From positions 5,657 through 69,656 of the forward strand of contig DATJVY010000171.1 of assembly GCA_035501615.1 (NCBI GenBank): DNA of 64,000 nucleotides. The letters run 5' to 3'. Below, in pieces: positions 49,846-60,551 of this stretch. The stretch is from RPRB01 sp035501615. GTDB lineage: Bacteria; Myxococcota; Myxococcia; Myxococcales; Myxococcaceae. Both the position numbers and the translations under genes were made by a program. How positions within the stretch are numbered: the stretch's first letter is position 1; each line of letters opens with the position of its first letter. The notes under the pieces are model-generated. The model ran no database searches, was not told the DNA's origin, and was given only the letters and a program-made list of their open reading frames with translations.

Positions 49846-52248
49846 TCACCCCACGGTGTCGCCGCCGAAGCGGATGCGGCCGTTCACTACCCGGACCCGG
49901 ACCCGGCTCCCCGCGGGCACCTTCCCGGCGAGGATGTGCTCGGCCAGCGGGGCCTCGATGCAGCGCTGCACCACCTGGCGCACCGGGCGGGCGCCGAGCA
50001 AGGGGTCCATCTCCTCGGCATCGAGCAGGAGCTCCAGGACGTCGTCGCCGGCTGCGAAGGCGATTCCCCGCTCCTCGGCCAGCCGCCGGCTGCTCTCGCC
50101 GAGCAGCATCCGCGCGATGCGGCGCAGCTCCTCGCGCCCCAGCGCGCCGAAGACCAGCCGCTCGTCGATGCGATTCCACAGCTCGGGGGGGAGCGCCCGC
50201 CGGGCCTCGGTGAGCGCCGAGGCCGAGCCTCCCTCGTCGGCGCTGTCGGACCCGAATCCGACCCGCGCCCGTGTCCGCCCGAACGCCTCGGCCCCGAGGT
50301 TGGAGGTGAGGACCACCACCGTGCTCGAGAAGTCGACCTGCCGGCCCTTGCCGTCGGTGAGCCGTCCCTCCTCGAGCAGCTGGAGAAGAAGCATCAGCAC
50401 GTCGCGGTGGGCCTTCTCCACCTCGTCCAGCAGCACCACCGCGCTCGGGCGGCGGCGGACCGCCTCGGTCAGCTGGCCACCGTCCTGGTAGCCCACGTAG
50501 CCCGCCGGCGCGCCGATGAGCCGTGACGTGGCGTGCGACTCGGAGAGCTCGCTCATGTCGAGGCGGATCAGCGCCTCGCGGGTGCCGAAGAGCACGTCGG
50601 CCAGCACGCGGGCCAGCTCGGTCTTGCCCACGCCCGTCGGCCCGAGGAAGAGGAAGCTCCCCAGCGGCCGCCGGCTGGCGAACCCGGCGTAGTTCCGGCG
50701 GAGCACCCTGGCGACCCGCTCGACCACCGCGGCATGCCCGACGACGCGCGCGCCCAGCTCCTCCTCGAGCCGGAGCAGCCGGGCCGCGTCGCCGGTGAGC
50801 AACCGTTCCACCGGAAGTCCGGCGATGCGGGCCACCACCTCGGCCACGTCCCGCACCTCGACCCGGTCGCGGCCCGCCCGGGCGACCCGGGAGCCGGCGA
50901 GGTCGATGAGCGAGACCGCCTTGTCCGGGTTGTGCCGGTCGGTCACGTAGCGGGCGGCGAGCGAGGCCGCGGCCTCCACCGCCGCACGTGCGTAGCGGAC
51001 CCGGTGGTGCTCCTCGTAGCGCGCGAGCAGCCCGGAGAGGACCTCCACCGTCTCGGCCACGGTGGGCTCGCGGACCACCACCGCGGTGAAGCGCCGCTCG
51101 AGCGCCGCGTCGGCCTGCACGAAGCGGCGGAACTCGTCGTGGGTCGTCGCCCCGATGCAGGGGAACTCGCCGCGGGCGAGGGCCCCCTTCAGCTCGTTGG
51201 CCGCGTCCTGCGCCCCATCGCCGGTCGAGCCGGCGCCGACCAAGGTGTGAATCTCGTCGAGGAAGACCACCACCCGGCCCGCCGCGCGGCGCATCTCCTC
51301 CTTCAGGCCGTTGAGCCGCTCGGACAGCGACCCCCGGAGCGACGTGCCGGCGAGGAGGTCCGCGGTGGACAGCTCGACGACGACCTTCTTCCCCAGCTCG
51401 CCGGGTGCGGACAGGAGCCGCTGCGCCACGCCCTCCACCACCGCGGTCTTGCCCACCCCGGGCTCGCCGACGAGGCAGGGATTGTTCGTCCGGCGCTTGC
51501 CGAGGACGTCGAGGACCTCCTCCATCTCGCGGGCCCGACCCACCACCGGATCGAGCCGCCCCTCCCGGGCCAGCGCGGTGAGGTTCCGGCCGAGCTGCGC
51601 CAGCAGGGGGAACGTCGCCGGGTCGAGCTCCCAGGGGAGGCGCTCGGCGTCGTCGACGACGCGGAGCACCGGCGCGGGAGCGGGCGCCGGGGCGAGAGAG
51701 GGGAGCGGGAACGCGGCCAGGGCCTCGCCGTCCGAGTCGATCAGCGTCCTCGGCGAGCCGTCGGGCAGGAGCGCCACCGCCGTCGGGGCGCGGGGCGGCG
51801 CCGGTGCGGGACGGGCAGGCATCCTCGCCTCGCGGGGCCCGAGCTTCCGGGGCATGCGCCCGCTGAGAAAGTAGGAGAGCGCGGTGTTGCGGACCGCGGT
51901 CAGGTCGAGCCCGGTTCCGGCGAGCAGCTCGTGGCCGGCACAGCGCAGCCGCGTCACCGCGATGAGAAGGTGCAGGCAGTCCGCCTCGCGCGAGCCGCAG
52001 GCCCGGGCGATCTCCCGAGCGCGATCGCGGAGCTCGCGCAGCGTGCCGTCCGGCTCGGTGGGCGCGGCCTTCACCAGCGCGAGGAGCCGGTCCTCGTCCA
52101 CTCCCCGCTCCTTGAGCAGCCGCTGCCCGGGGTTGTCCACGGTGAAGAGCGCGAGCACGGCGTGCGCCGTGGTGGGCTTCTGGGACACGCTCTGGGCGAT
52201 GTCGTCCGCCTCCGAGAGCACCAGCGCCAAGTCGCTGCTGTCGACCAT
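49846..52248 (-). CDS. AAA+ Clp ATPase, ClpA/ClpC type
   Basis: A protein unfoldase of 800 residues. N-terminal Clp-repeat domain (1-150), then a proline/alanine linker (about 165-215), first AAA+ module (GEPGVGKTA, VVFLDEIHTLVG) and second AAA+ module (GPTGVGKTE, VVLLDEVEKAH, PELWNRIDERLVF). A VGFG in the second module (RARVGFGSD) matches the VGF-type loop by which ClpA/ClpC dock on ClpP, and no ClpB-style long middle domain is present, so it is probably protease-linked. The ATG at 52248 has GGGGAGGG five bases upstream; the longer upstream frame is not needed. First of a two-gene operon with the DUF2520 gene. Confidence 0.9.
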   Translation of the reverse strand: MVDSSDLALVLSEADDIAQSVSQKPTTAHAVLALFTVDNPGQRLLKERGVDEDRLLALVKAAPTEPDGTLRELRDRAREIARACGSREADCLHLLIAVTRLRCAGHELLAGTGLDLTAVRNTALSYFLSGRMPRKLGPREARMPARPAPAPPRAPTAVALLPDGSPRTLIDSDGEALAAFPLPSLAPAPAPAPVLRVVDDAERLPWELDPATFPLLAQLGRNLTALAREGRLDPVVGRAREMEEVLDVLGKRRTNNPCLVGEPGVGKTAVVEGVAQRLLSAPGELGKKVVVELSTADLLAGTSLRGSLSERLNGLKEEMRRAAGRVVVFLDEIHTLVGAGSTGDGAQDAANELKGALARGEFPCIGATTHDEFRRFVQADAALERRFTAVVVREPTVAETVEVLSGLLARYEEHHRVRYARAAVEAAASLAARYVTDRHNPDKAVSLIDLAGSRVARAGRDRVEVRDVAEVVARIAGLPVERLLTGDAARLLRLEEELGARVVGHAAVVERVARVLRRNYAGFASRRPLGSFLFLGPTGVGKTELARVLADVLFGTREALIRLDMSELSESHATSRLIGAPAGYVGYQDGGQLTEAVRRRPSAVVLLDEVEKAHRDVLMLLLQLLEEGRLTDGKGRQVDFSSTVVVLTSNLGAEAFGRTRARVGFGSDSADEGGSASALTEARRALPPELWNRIDERLVFGALGREELRRIARMLLGESSRRLAEERGIAFAAGDDVLELLLDAEEMDPLLGARPVRQVVQRCIEAPLAEHILAGKVPAGSRVRVRVVNGRIRFGGDTVG

Positions 52249-52426
52249 GCCCTCCCCGGACCGCCCGTGCGGATTGCGGTGGATCCTCGAACACCTACCC
52301 CCGGGTGTGAGAGGCGGCAAATAAACTGCTACAGGCAGGATGCGTGGGGTTCACGAGGGGGGTACGTGGCCGTGGGAACCCCTGGCAATCGCTCCCCGAA
52401 GCAACCGTAGAGCAGGGCACTTTCCG

Positions 52427-53167
52427 ATGACCGCGCTCACCCTTTCCCGAACGCTGACCGACCCTGGCGCAGGCGTGGCCAACGCCGTGCAGGGACGGCG
52501 CATTCTCTGGCCCCTCCTGGCGCTGATGGCCGCAACGTCCTTCTCCGGCGCGGCGTTCGCGCTCCGCTGGGACCCCGCGCCGGGCATCGTCCGGAAGCTG
52601 GACATGTCCGGGCAGCTCAAGGGGATGCCCGAGGCCGAGCTCACGGAGCAGATCACCACGGCCGGAAGGCTCAAGCTGGTCACCGGCATCGCCAGCGGGA
52701 TCTTCGTGACGCCCCTCGTCGTCCTCGGGATCGCGGTGGTCCTGGCGCTGGTGGCGTGGCTCCTGGGACACAAGGCACCGTTCGCTGCACTGTTCAGCGC
52801 GTCCGCCGTGGGGATGCTGCCCGTCGCGTTCGAGCGCGGGCTCTGGGGGGTGGTCGCCCTCTGGCAGCTGGGAGTGACCGAGGATCGGGCGGCCCACCTG
52901 CTGCCGTCGTCGGTGGGGGCCTGGGTCCACGCCGCGAGTCCTGCGATGGTCCGGCTCCTGGACTCGCTCGACCTCTTCCAGCTCGTGGCCGCGGTGCTCA
53001 TCGGGCTCGGCTTCGCCGCGGCCACCGGGATGCGCCGTCGGTCCGGAATCATCGTGGGGCTGGTGCTCTTCGTCGCCTTCGTCGGCGTCTTCGGGCTCGG
53101 GCTTCCCGGGATGGCCGCGGGTGGAGGGCAGGGTCCCGGTCCCGGCGTTCCGGGAGGTGGCGCGTGA
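52427..53167 (+). CDS. YIP1-like membrane protein
   Basis: A 246-residue membrane protein with about five helices (RRILWPLLALMAATSFSGAA; GIFVTPLVVLGIAVVLALVA; FAALFSASAVGMLPVAF; FQLVAAVLIGLGFAAATGM; IIVGLVLFVAFVGVFGLGLP), the arrangement of the YIP1/DUF1282 family. The role is unknown. It heads an eight-gene operon and its stop overlaps the TolC gene's GTG (GTGA). The 178-base divergent gap to clp holds a weak palindrome at 52291-52308 but no clear promoter. Confidence 0.6.
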   Translation: MTALTLSRTLTDPGAGVANAVQGRRILWPLLALMAATSFSGAAFALRWDPAPGIVRKLDMSGQLKGMPEAELTEQITTAGRLKLVTGIASGIFVTPLVVLGIAVVLALVAWLLGHKAPFAALFSASAVGMLPVAFERGLWGVVALWQLGVTEDRAAHLLPSSVGAWVHAASPAMVRLLDSLDLFQLVAAVLIGLGFAAATGMRRRSGIIVGLVLFVAFVGVFGLGLPGMAAGGGQGPGPGVPGGGA

Positions 53168-54519
53168 GCGCGCTCGTCCTCTCGGTGGTCCTGGCCGCCA
53201 CGCCGATCACGCTCGATCAGGTCCGCCAGGAGTCACGGAACAACCTCCAGGCGCTCCTCGCCGAGCTGGACCGGGTGCGCGCCAGCGAGCAGACCCGCTA
53301 CAGCCGCTCGGCGCTCTTTCCGCAGCTGTCGCTGAACTCGCAGGCCAACCGGACCATCACCTCGACCTACTCGGGGATCGGCACGGTCGTGGTCCAGGAC
53401 GCCAACGGCAACCCGATCCTCAAGGACGGGCAGCTGCAGTACCAGAACAAGATCACCGACTTCCCGGGCTACGCGTACAACAACTTCGTCCTCGCCGCGA
53501 CGATCAACCAGCTCCTCTTCGACCTCGGGAAGTTCAAGACGCTCGAGCAGTCCGGTCACCTCGAGGATGCCGCCCGGGGCGCGGCGGCCGAGCAGATCCT
53601 GGTCTCCGAGTTCGAGGCGGTCCGCCGCTTCTACTCGCTGTGGACGGCCCAGAAGCAGCTCCTGGTGCTCGAGGCCACCGTCACCCGGAGCAAGGAGTTC
53701 GCGGAGCGGGCAGAGGCCCTCTACGAGGCAGGCCGGGGCAACAAGGGCGATGCGCTCGCGGCGGCGGTGAACCTCGGCAGCGATCAGATCAACGCCGAGA
53801 AGCAGCGGGCGGTGGTCTCCCAGGCGCGGATCGACCTCGCCTCCTGGCTCGGCCGGTCGGAGAAGGAAGAGCTCGACGCGGTGGACCCGCCCCTGGCCGA
53901 GACGCCTCCGCCCCCGACCGTGAACCTGGACCAGGGCCTCGAGCTGGCCCGGACCAACCGCCCGCTCCTCGTCCAGTACGGTGCGCAGGTGCGCGCCGCC
54001 AAGGCCTTCGAGACCGCGCAGGCCGCGGGCTGGGCGCCGAGGCTCAACTTCCAGATCCAGTACATTCGCCAGGGCCCGGAGGCGAAGACGGTATTCACGG
54101 ACTTCTCGAAGCAAAACGCCTTCTTCGGCGGGTTCAGCCTGAACTGGGACCTCTTCAGCGGCTTCGCCACCGACTCGCAGACCAAGCAGGCGCGGGCCCA
54201 GCTCGCCCAGGCCCAGCTCAACCTGGCCCAGAACGAGCACGACGTGGAGGGACAGGTGAAGGTGGCCCTGGACTCGCTCGTCTCGCAGCTCAAGGCGCTC
54301 GAGCTGGCGAAGCAGAACCGGGTCACCGCGGCCCAGAACCTCGATTACGCGCAGGAGCGCTTCAAGGCCGGCGCCTCCTCCACGCTCGACGTGCGTGACG
54401 CGCAGCTCAAGCTCGCGCAGGCCTATCAGACGCTGATCCAGACCCGCTCCGACACCGAGGTGGCGCGCGCGGCCCTGGACAAGGCGATGGGGACCCTCGG
54501 CAACGGAGCGACGCCATGA
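53164..54519 (+). CDS. TolC-family outer-membrane exporter channel
   Basis: A 451-residue TolC-type duct: short signal (VSALVLSVVLAATP), ITLDQVRQESRNNL as the first-helix pattern, YAYNNFVLAATINQLLFDLG, and the repeated second half (VNLDQGLELARTNRPLLV, FFGGFSLNWDLFSGF). The end LDVRDAQLKLAQAYQTLI is typical. It overlaps the previous gene by four bases and the next by four, so it is translated with the MacA-like adaptor and MacB-like pump. Confidence 0.92.
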   Translation: MSALVLSVVLAATPITLDQVRQESRNNLQALLAELDRVRASEQTRYSRSALFPQLSLNSQANRTITSTYSGIGTVVVQDANGNPILKDGQLQYQNKITDFPGYAYNNFVLAATINQLLFDLGKFKTLEQSGHLEDAARGAAAEQILVSEFEAVRRFYSLWTAQKQLLVLEATVTRSKEFAERAEALYEAGRGNKGDALAAAVNLGSDQINAEKQRAVVSQARIDLASWLGRSEKEELDAVDPPLAETPPPPTVNLDQGLELARTNRPLLVQYGAQVRAAKAFETAQAAGWAPRLNFQIQYIRQGPEAKTVFTDFSKQNAFFGGFSLNWDLFSGFATDSQTKQARAQLAQAQLNLAQNEHDVEGQVKVALDSLVSQLKALELAKQNRVTAAQNLDYAQERFKAGASSTLDVRDAQLKLAQAYQTLIQTRSDTEVARAALDKAMGTLGNGATP

Positions 54520-55805
54520 CGTGGTGGAAGGGGTTGATCGCGGGACTGCTGCTGCTTGGCGTGGTGGGCATCACCGTGGCCGGGCTCAAGGACCGGCCTC
54601 CGCCGGCAACCGAGGTCCAGGTGGCCAAGGTGAAGAAGGGAACCATCAGCCGGGTGATCATTGGAGCCGGGAAGGTGGAGGCCGCCACGACGGTGAAGAT
54701 CTCGTCCAACCTCTCCGGCGACCTGGTGGAGCGCCCCGTGGAGCTGGGGGACAAGGTGAAGAAGGGCCAGGTGCTCGGTCGCATCGATCCCCGCCCGTTC
54801 CTCGCCGCCGCGAAGCAGGCCCAGGCAGCGGTGAGCGCCGCCCGGGCGGACGTCGCCACCGCCCAGGTCGACGTGGACCGGACCAAGCTCGAGCTCGACC
54901 GGGTCCAGGGCCTCGCCAAGCGGGGCATGAGCTCGGGCGCCGAGGTCGACAAGTCCCGGGCCGACTACGACGGCGCCGTGGCCCGTCTCGCGTCGGCGCA
55001 GCAGAAGCATGCCGGGCAGGTGGCGGCCCTGGAGCAGGCCCAGACCAACGTCACCCGTACCACGCTCTTCTCGCCCATCGAGGGAACGGTCATCGAGCTC
55101 AGCCGGGAGATCGGCGAGCGCGTCCGTGGCTCCGACTTCTCCGAGGACACGGTCATGACCGTGGCCGCCCTGAACAGCATGGAGGTGCGGATCGAGGTGG
55201 GCGAGCACGAGGTGGTGCACCTCCGAAACGGGCAGCACGCCGAGCTGTCGGTGGACGCGCTGGAGGGCCAGAGCTTCGAGGGGTCGGTGGTGGAGATCGC
55301 CCAGAAGGCCACCATCAAGAACCCCGGCACCGAGTCCGAGGTCACCACCTTCCCGGTGAAGGTGGCGCTGGAGAGCCGCCCCCCGGGCGTGCTCCCGGGC
55401 ATGAGCTCAGAGGTGCGGATCACCGCCGAGACCCACGACAACGCGCTGATCGTGCCCATCCAGGCGGTCACCGTTCGCCCCGACAAGACCCTCCCCGACT
55501 CGCAGCCCCCGGGCGAGGGCGGCACGTCGCTCGCGGCGAAGAAGCGGAGCGAGACCCTGGCCAAGATCGTCTTCGTGGTCGACGGCGACAACAAGGCCCG
55601 CGCGCGGAGGGTCCGCACCGGCATCGCCTCCGACACCGACCTCGAGGTGCTCGACGGCCTGAAGGAGGGCGAGCGGGTGGTGGAGGGGCCGTTCCGCACG
55701 GTGAGCAAGGAGCTCAAGGACGGCGATCCGCTCAAGGAGAACCAGCCCAAGGGCGGCCCGAAGTCGGCGGAGCCGTCGGGGACCAAGACCGCGGTCCGCG
55801 GGTAG
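54516..55805 (+). CDS. MacA-type periplasmic adaptor
   Basis: A 429-residue membrane-fusion protein with one membrane anchor (LIAGLLLLGVVGITVAG), a lipoyl half (GKVEAATTVKISSNLSGDLV), a coiled-coil hairpin (AKQAQAAVSAARADVATAQV), the second lipoyl half (LFSPIEGTVIELSREIGERV) and beta domains. MacA-type adaptors stimulate MacB and bridge to TolC. The tail (KENQPKGGPKSAEP) is lysine/proline-rich and disordered. It is followed four bases later by the ATPase. Confidence 0.92.
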   Translation: MTWWKGLIAGLLLLGVVGITVAGLKDRPPPATEVQVAKVKKGTISRVIIGAGKVEAATTVKISSNLSGDLVERPVELGDKVKKGQVLGRIDPRPFLAAAKQAQAAVSAARADVATAQVDVDRTKLELDRVQGLAKRGMSSGAEVDKSRADYDGAVARLASAQQKHAGQVAALEQAQTNVTRTTLFSPIEGTVIELSREIGERVRGSDFSEDTVMTVAALNSMEVRIEVGEHEVVHLRNGQHAELSVDALEGQSFEGSVVEIAQKATIKNPGTESEVTTFPVKVALESRPPGVLPGMSSEVRITAETHDNALIVPIQAVTVRPDKTLPDSQPPGEGGTSLAAKKRSETLAKIVFVVDGDNKARARRVRTGIASDTDLEVLDGLKEGERVVEGPFRTVSKELKDGDPLKENQPKGGPKSAEPSGTKTAVRG

Positions 55806-55809
55806 CACG

Positions 55810-56544
55810 ATGCTGATCAAGCTCGACGACATCCGCCGCTACTACAAGGTGGGCACCGAGGAGGTGCACGCCCTGAACGGCGTCTCGTTCGAGGTCGCCA
55901 AGGGTGAGTGGCTGGCCATCATCGGGCAGTCCGGCTCGGGGAAGAGCACCCTGATGAACGTCATGGGCTGCCTCGACACGCCCACCGCCGGTCGGTACTG
56001 GCTCAACGGCAAGGACGTGAGCCACATGTCCGACAACGAGCTGGCCGACATCCGCAACAAGGAGATCGGCTTCATCTTCCAGACGTTCCAGCTGCTGCCC
56101 CGCGAGACCGCGCTCGGCAACGTCGAGCTGCCGCTCATCTACCGCGGCATGCGCGCGCGTGAACGGCGAGAGCGGGCGCGGTCGGCACTGGAGCAGGTGG
56201 GGCTCGGTCACCGGATGACGCACCGGCCGAACGAGCTCTCCGGCGGACAGCGGCAGCGGGTGGCGATCGCCCGGGCCCTGGTGACCGAACCGTCGCTGCT
56301 GCTCGCCGACGAGCCCACCGGCAACCTCGACTCGACGACCGGGCAGGAGATCATCGGGCTCTTCGAGGAGCTTTACCGGGCCGGGCACACCATCTGTCTC
56401 GTCACCCACGAGCCCACCCTGGCCGCTCGCTGCCCGCGGGCGATCCGACTCAGCGACGGGCTCATCGTGAAGGACGGGCCCGGACCCGAGGTCGCGCTCG
56501 ACGGCAGGACCGAGCGCGCGCGCATCGCCGCCGCCGCAACGTGA
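55810..56544 (+). CDS. MacB-type ABC ATPase subunit
   Basis: A 244-residue nucleotide-binding protein: GQSGSGKSTLMNVMGCLD (Walker A with the MacB/LolD-specific sequence after it), LSGGQRQRVAIARAL signature, LLLADEPTGNLDS and THEPTLA. In E. coli MacB this domain is fused to the permease; here it is a separate gene followed by two permeases. It is expressed with the adaptor and TolC. Confidence 0.94.
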   Translation: MLIKLDDIRRYYKVGTEEVHALNGVSFEVAKGEWLAIIGQSGSGKSTLMNVMGCLDTPTAGRYWLNGKDVSHMSDNELADIRNKEIGFIFQTFQLLPRETALGNVELPLIYRGMRARERRERARSALEQVGLGHRMTHRPNELSGGQRQRVAIARALVTEPSLLLADEPTGNLDSTTGQEIIGLFEELYRAGHTICLVTHEPTLAARCPRAIRLSDGLIVKDGPGPEVALDGRTERARIAAAAT

Positions 56545-57763
56545 GCCTCCGGGTCGATCTGCTGGAGGGCGGGCGCATCGCCGTCCGGACGCTCGGCGTG
56601 AACCGGCTCCGGACCGCGCTGACCCTCACCGCGGTGGGCATCGGGGTCGCCACCCTGCTGGCCATCGTGGGCATCATCCAGGGCCTGAACGGGGCCTTCG
56701 CCCGGCAGCTCGCGTCGCTGGGCACCGCCTCGCTCAACATCTCGCGGCGACCCTTCGTGGTCACCGGCGACTGGTGGAGGTACCGGAACCGGAAGCAGAT
56801 CACCCTGGCGCAGATGCAGGCCGTCGCGGAGCAGTCGCGCTACGCCACGGCCGTGGTGCCTGAGGTGAACGAGGAGTCGAAGGACCTCACTGCCGGCGAT
56901 CAGACGGTGAGCCAGGTGGACGTGGTGGGCACGCTCGCCGACTACCAGCAGATCTGGGGCTACGAGGTCACCGCCGGCCGCTTCCTCACCGACGCCGACA
57001 GCGATGCCGAGCAGCAGGTCGCGGTGCTTGGCTCCGACGTGGCCGAGCAGCTCTTCCCGGGACGCAGCCCGCTCGGTGGCTACGTGCGGCTCGACAACCG
57101 CCCCTACCGCGTCATCGGGGTGCTGGAGAAGAAGGGCCAGATCCTCGGCCAGAGCATGGACCTGGTGCTGATCGTCCCCTTCAAGACGTTCCTCGCCGTG
57201 TACGGCAAGCGTGACTTCCAGGTGGACGTGGGAGTCGCCGACCCGTCTCTGCTCGACAAGGCCGAGGACGACATCGTCGGGATCCTGCGCAGGGTGCGGA
57301 GCGTGCCCCCCGGCGAGCCGGACGACTTCAGCGTCAACCGCACCGAGCAGCTGGCCGACACCTACAAGCAGCTCACCGGCGCGCTCTACGGGGTGGCGGT
57401 CGGGGTGGGGCTGATCACGCTGCTCGTGGGCGGGATCGGCATCATGAACATCATGCTGGTCAGCGTGCGCGAGCGGACGCGGGAGATCGGCATCCGGCGA
57501 GCGCTCGGTGCCCGGCAGCGGACCATCGTGGTGCAGTTCCTCCTCGAGGCCTCGCTGGTCTCGGCGGTGGGCGGAGCCATCGGCACCGCGGTGGGACTTG
57601 GGATGGCCAAGCTGGTCTCGCTGGTCACCAGCCTCGCCGCGGCGGTGCAGCCGCTGACCGTCGTCGGGGGCGTGCTCTTCGCCGCGCTGGTGGGGTTGAT
57701 CTTCGGCATCTGGCCCGCGGCCCGCGCGGCCCGGCTCGATCCTGTCGAGGCGCTGCGCTACGA

Positions 57764-57767
<4 letters not shown>
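56541..57767 (+). CDS. MacB-type ABC permease (first)
   Basis: A 408-residue FtsX-fold permease: first helix (ALTLTAVGIGVATLLAIVGI), a periplasmic MacB_PCD domain of about 200 residues, and three C-terminal helices with GGIGIMNIMLVSVRERTREI and RRALGARQRTIVVQFLLEAS, then ARAARLDPVEALRYE, the family end. GTG start overlapping the ATPase stop (GTGA). Works with the ATPase and the second permease, perhaps as a heterodimer. Confidence 0.92.
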
Positions 57768-59014
<1,247 letters not shown>

Positions 59015-59024
59015 GCTCCGCACC

Positions 59025-60551
59025 GTGGAACCCCGCGCGCTCCCGTTCCTCGGGCTCGGCCTCTCCAGCAACCTGGACCCGGCGGTGGAGCCCGATCCGT
59101 GGGCGCTCCATGCCGCCGAGCCGGGGCTCCTCGACCTGGTCGAGTACAGCGCCCCGCTCCCGCTCCAGGAGGCGGAGCGCGACGCCGGGCTCTTCCCGAC
59201 CCTGATGGCCAGGCGGGAGCGCCTCCCCGTGCTGTTCCACCCGGTGCACCTCAACCTCGCCGGACCCGAGCTCGAGCCCGCAGGTCGCCTCGCCGCGCTC
59301 GAGGCGCACGCCCGGGCCGTGGGGTCGCCCTGGGTGGGGAACGACGTCGCCTGGTGGCACGTCGGGGGCACCGCGCTCCCCGGATACCTGTACCTGCCGC
59401 CGCCGTTCAGCGCCGCTGGCCTCGAGCTCGCGGCCGCGCACGCCCTCCACGTGGCGGCCGGCCTCTCGGTGCCCCTGGCCCTGGAGAACCCGGTGGTGGT
59501 GCGCCGCGACGGCCCACTCCACGTGCTCGACTTCATGGCTGCGCTGCACGCGCGCACCGGGTGCCCGCTCGTGCTCGACGTGGGCCACCTGGTGGCCGCG
59601 CAGCTCGCCTCCAAGCTTCCGCTGGAGACCGGCCTCGATGGATTTCCGTTCGATGCGGTGATCGAGGTCCACGTCGCAGGCGCGGTCATCACGCGCACGA
59701 CCGAGGGCCGGGGCGTCTACATGGACGACCATGGCCAGCCCCTCCGCAGCGAGGTGCTGGGCCTGCTAGCCGAGGTGCTCCCCCGGTGCCGCGCGCTCCG
59801 GGCGCTGGTCTTCGAGGGCGACGGGCACCCCGCGGCCGTCGCGCGGAGGACGCTCCTCACCCTGCGGGCGATGCTCGAGCCCATCGCCGAGCGCGCTGCG
59901 CTCCGCGTCGAGCCCCCCCGGTCCCGGCCTCCCCGCCTGCCGGACGGCGCCGCAGCGCTCTCCTGGCGGACCTTCGACCTCGTCCACGGTCGGGAGCCGC
60001 CCGAGGAGGATCCTCCCGGCGTCCACGCCGAGCTGGGGCTGCGGCTGTCGGTGACCCGCGAGGCGCTCGACGCCCGCTGGCCGCTCTCCCGTCCGCTGCT
60101 CGCCCCCTCGCGCGTGGCGCTGGAGCGCTTCCTCGCCTCGGCCGCCTACCGGGACGCGTTCGCCGGTGGGCAGAGGCTCGACGCGGCGTGGGCGGCCTGG
60201 GCCCGGAGCGAGATGCGTGGCTCGGGAGCGCCGGAGCTCGCGACGGCCCTGGCGTTCGACACCTGGGCGCAGGCGCTGGCCGGCGCTCCCGGCGGGAGGA
60301 GCGGGGTGTTCGCCGCGGACCTCGGCGAGGCGCTCTTCGCCCTCGGCGCGCTGCGGCGGCATCTCGCCTCGCGGGCACTCGGCGAGGGCCTCGTGCCCGA
60401 GGGCGCGCTGGAGGGGTTGGCCCAGGCGGTTCGCCGTGCACCGGGGCGCCCCTGGCGGGTGCACGCGCGGTGGAACCGTGGGCGGCTGGAGGTGGGAGAG
60501 CGTGGGCTGGACCCGACCGGGACAGCGGAGGAGACTTCCCGGCCGACATGA
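59025..60551 (+). CDS. divergent DUF692 / MNIO-type enzyme with C-terminal extension
   Basis: A 508-residue protein. Residues 1-290 follow the DUF692 TIM barrel (multinuclear iron-dependent enzymes such as MbnB, which modify cysteines of peptides). The landmarks are GLGLSSNL, VLFHPVHLNLAG (H72, H75), LALENPVVV (E154), LVLDVGHLV (D185, H188), IEVHVAGAV (H206) and MDDHGQPL (D224-H226). Two usual histidines seem missing: the SEHL-type site reads GNDVAW and AGH reads AGA (A210), so iron binding may be altered. Residues 290-508 are an unrecognised helical domain. GTG start, ten bases after the permease; it overlaps the next gene (ATGA). No precursor-like small gene is seen nearby. Confidence 0.75.
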   Translation: MEPRALPFLGLGLSSNLDPAVEPDPWALHAAEPGLLDLVEYSAPLPLQEAERDAGLFPTLMARRERLPVLFHPVHLNLAGPELEPAGRLAALEAHARAVGSPWVGNDVAWWHVGGTALPGYLYLPPPFSAAGLELAAAHALHVAAGLSVPLALENPVVVRRDGPLHVLDFMAALHARTGCPLVLDVGHLVAAQLASKLPLETGLDGFPFDAVIEVHVAGAVITRTTEGRGVYMDDHGQPLRSEVLGLLAEVLPRCRALRALVFEGDGHPAAVARRTLLTLRAMLEPIAERAALRVEPPRSRPPRLPDGAAALSWRTFDLVHGREPPEEDPPGVHAELGLRLSVTREALDARWPLSRPLLAPSRVALERFLASAAYRDAFAGGQRLDAAWAAWARSEMRGSGAPELATALAFDTWAQALAGAPGGRSGVFAADLGEALFALGALRRHLASRALGEGLVPEGALEGLAQAVRRAPGRPWRVHARWNRGRLEVGERGLDPTGTAEETSRPT

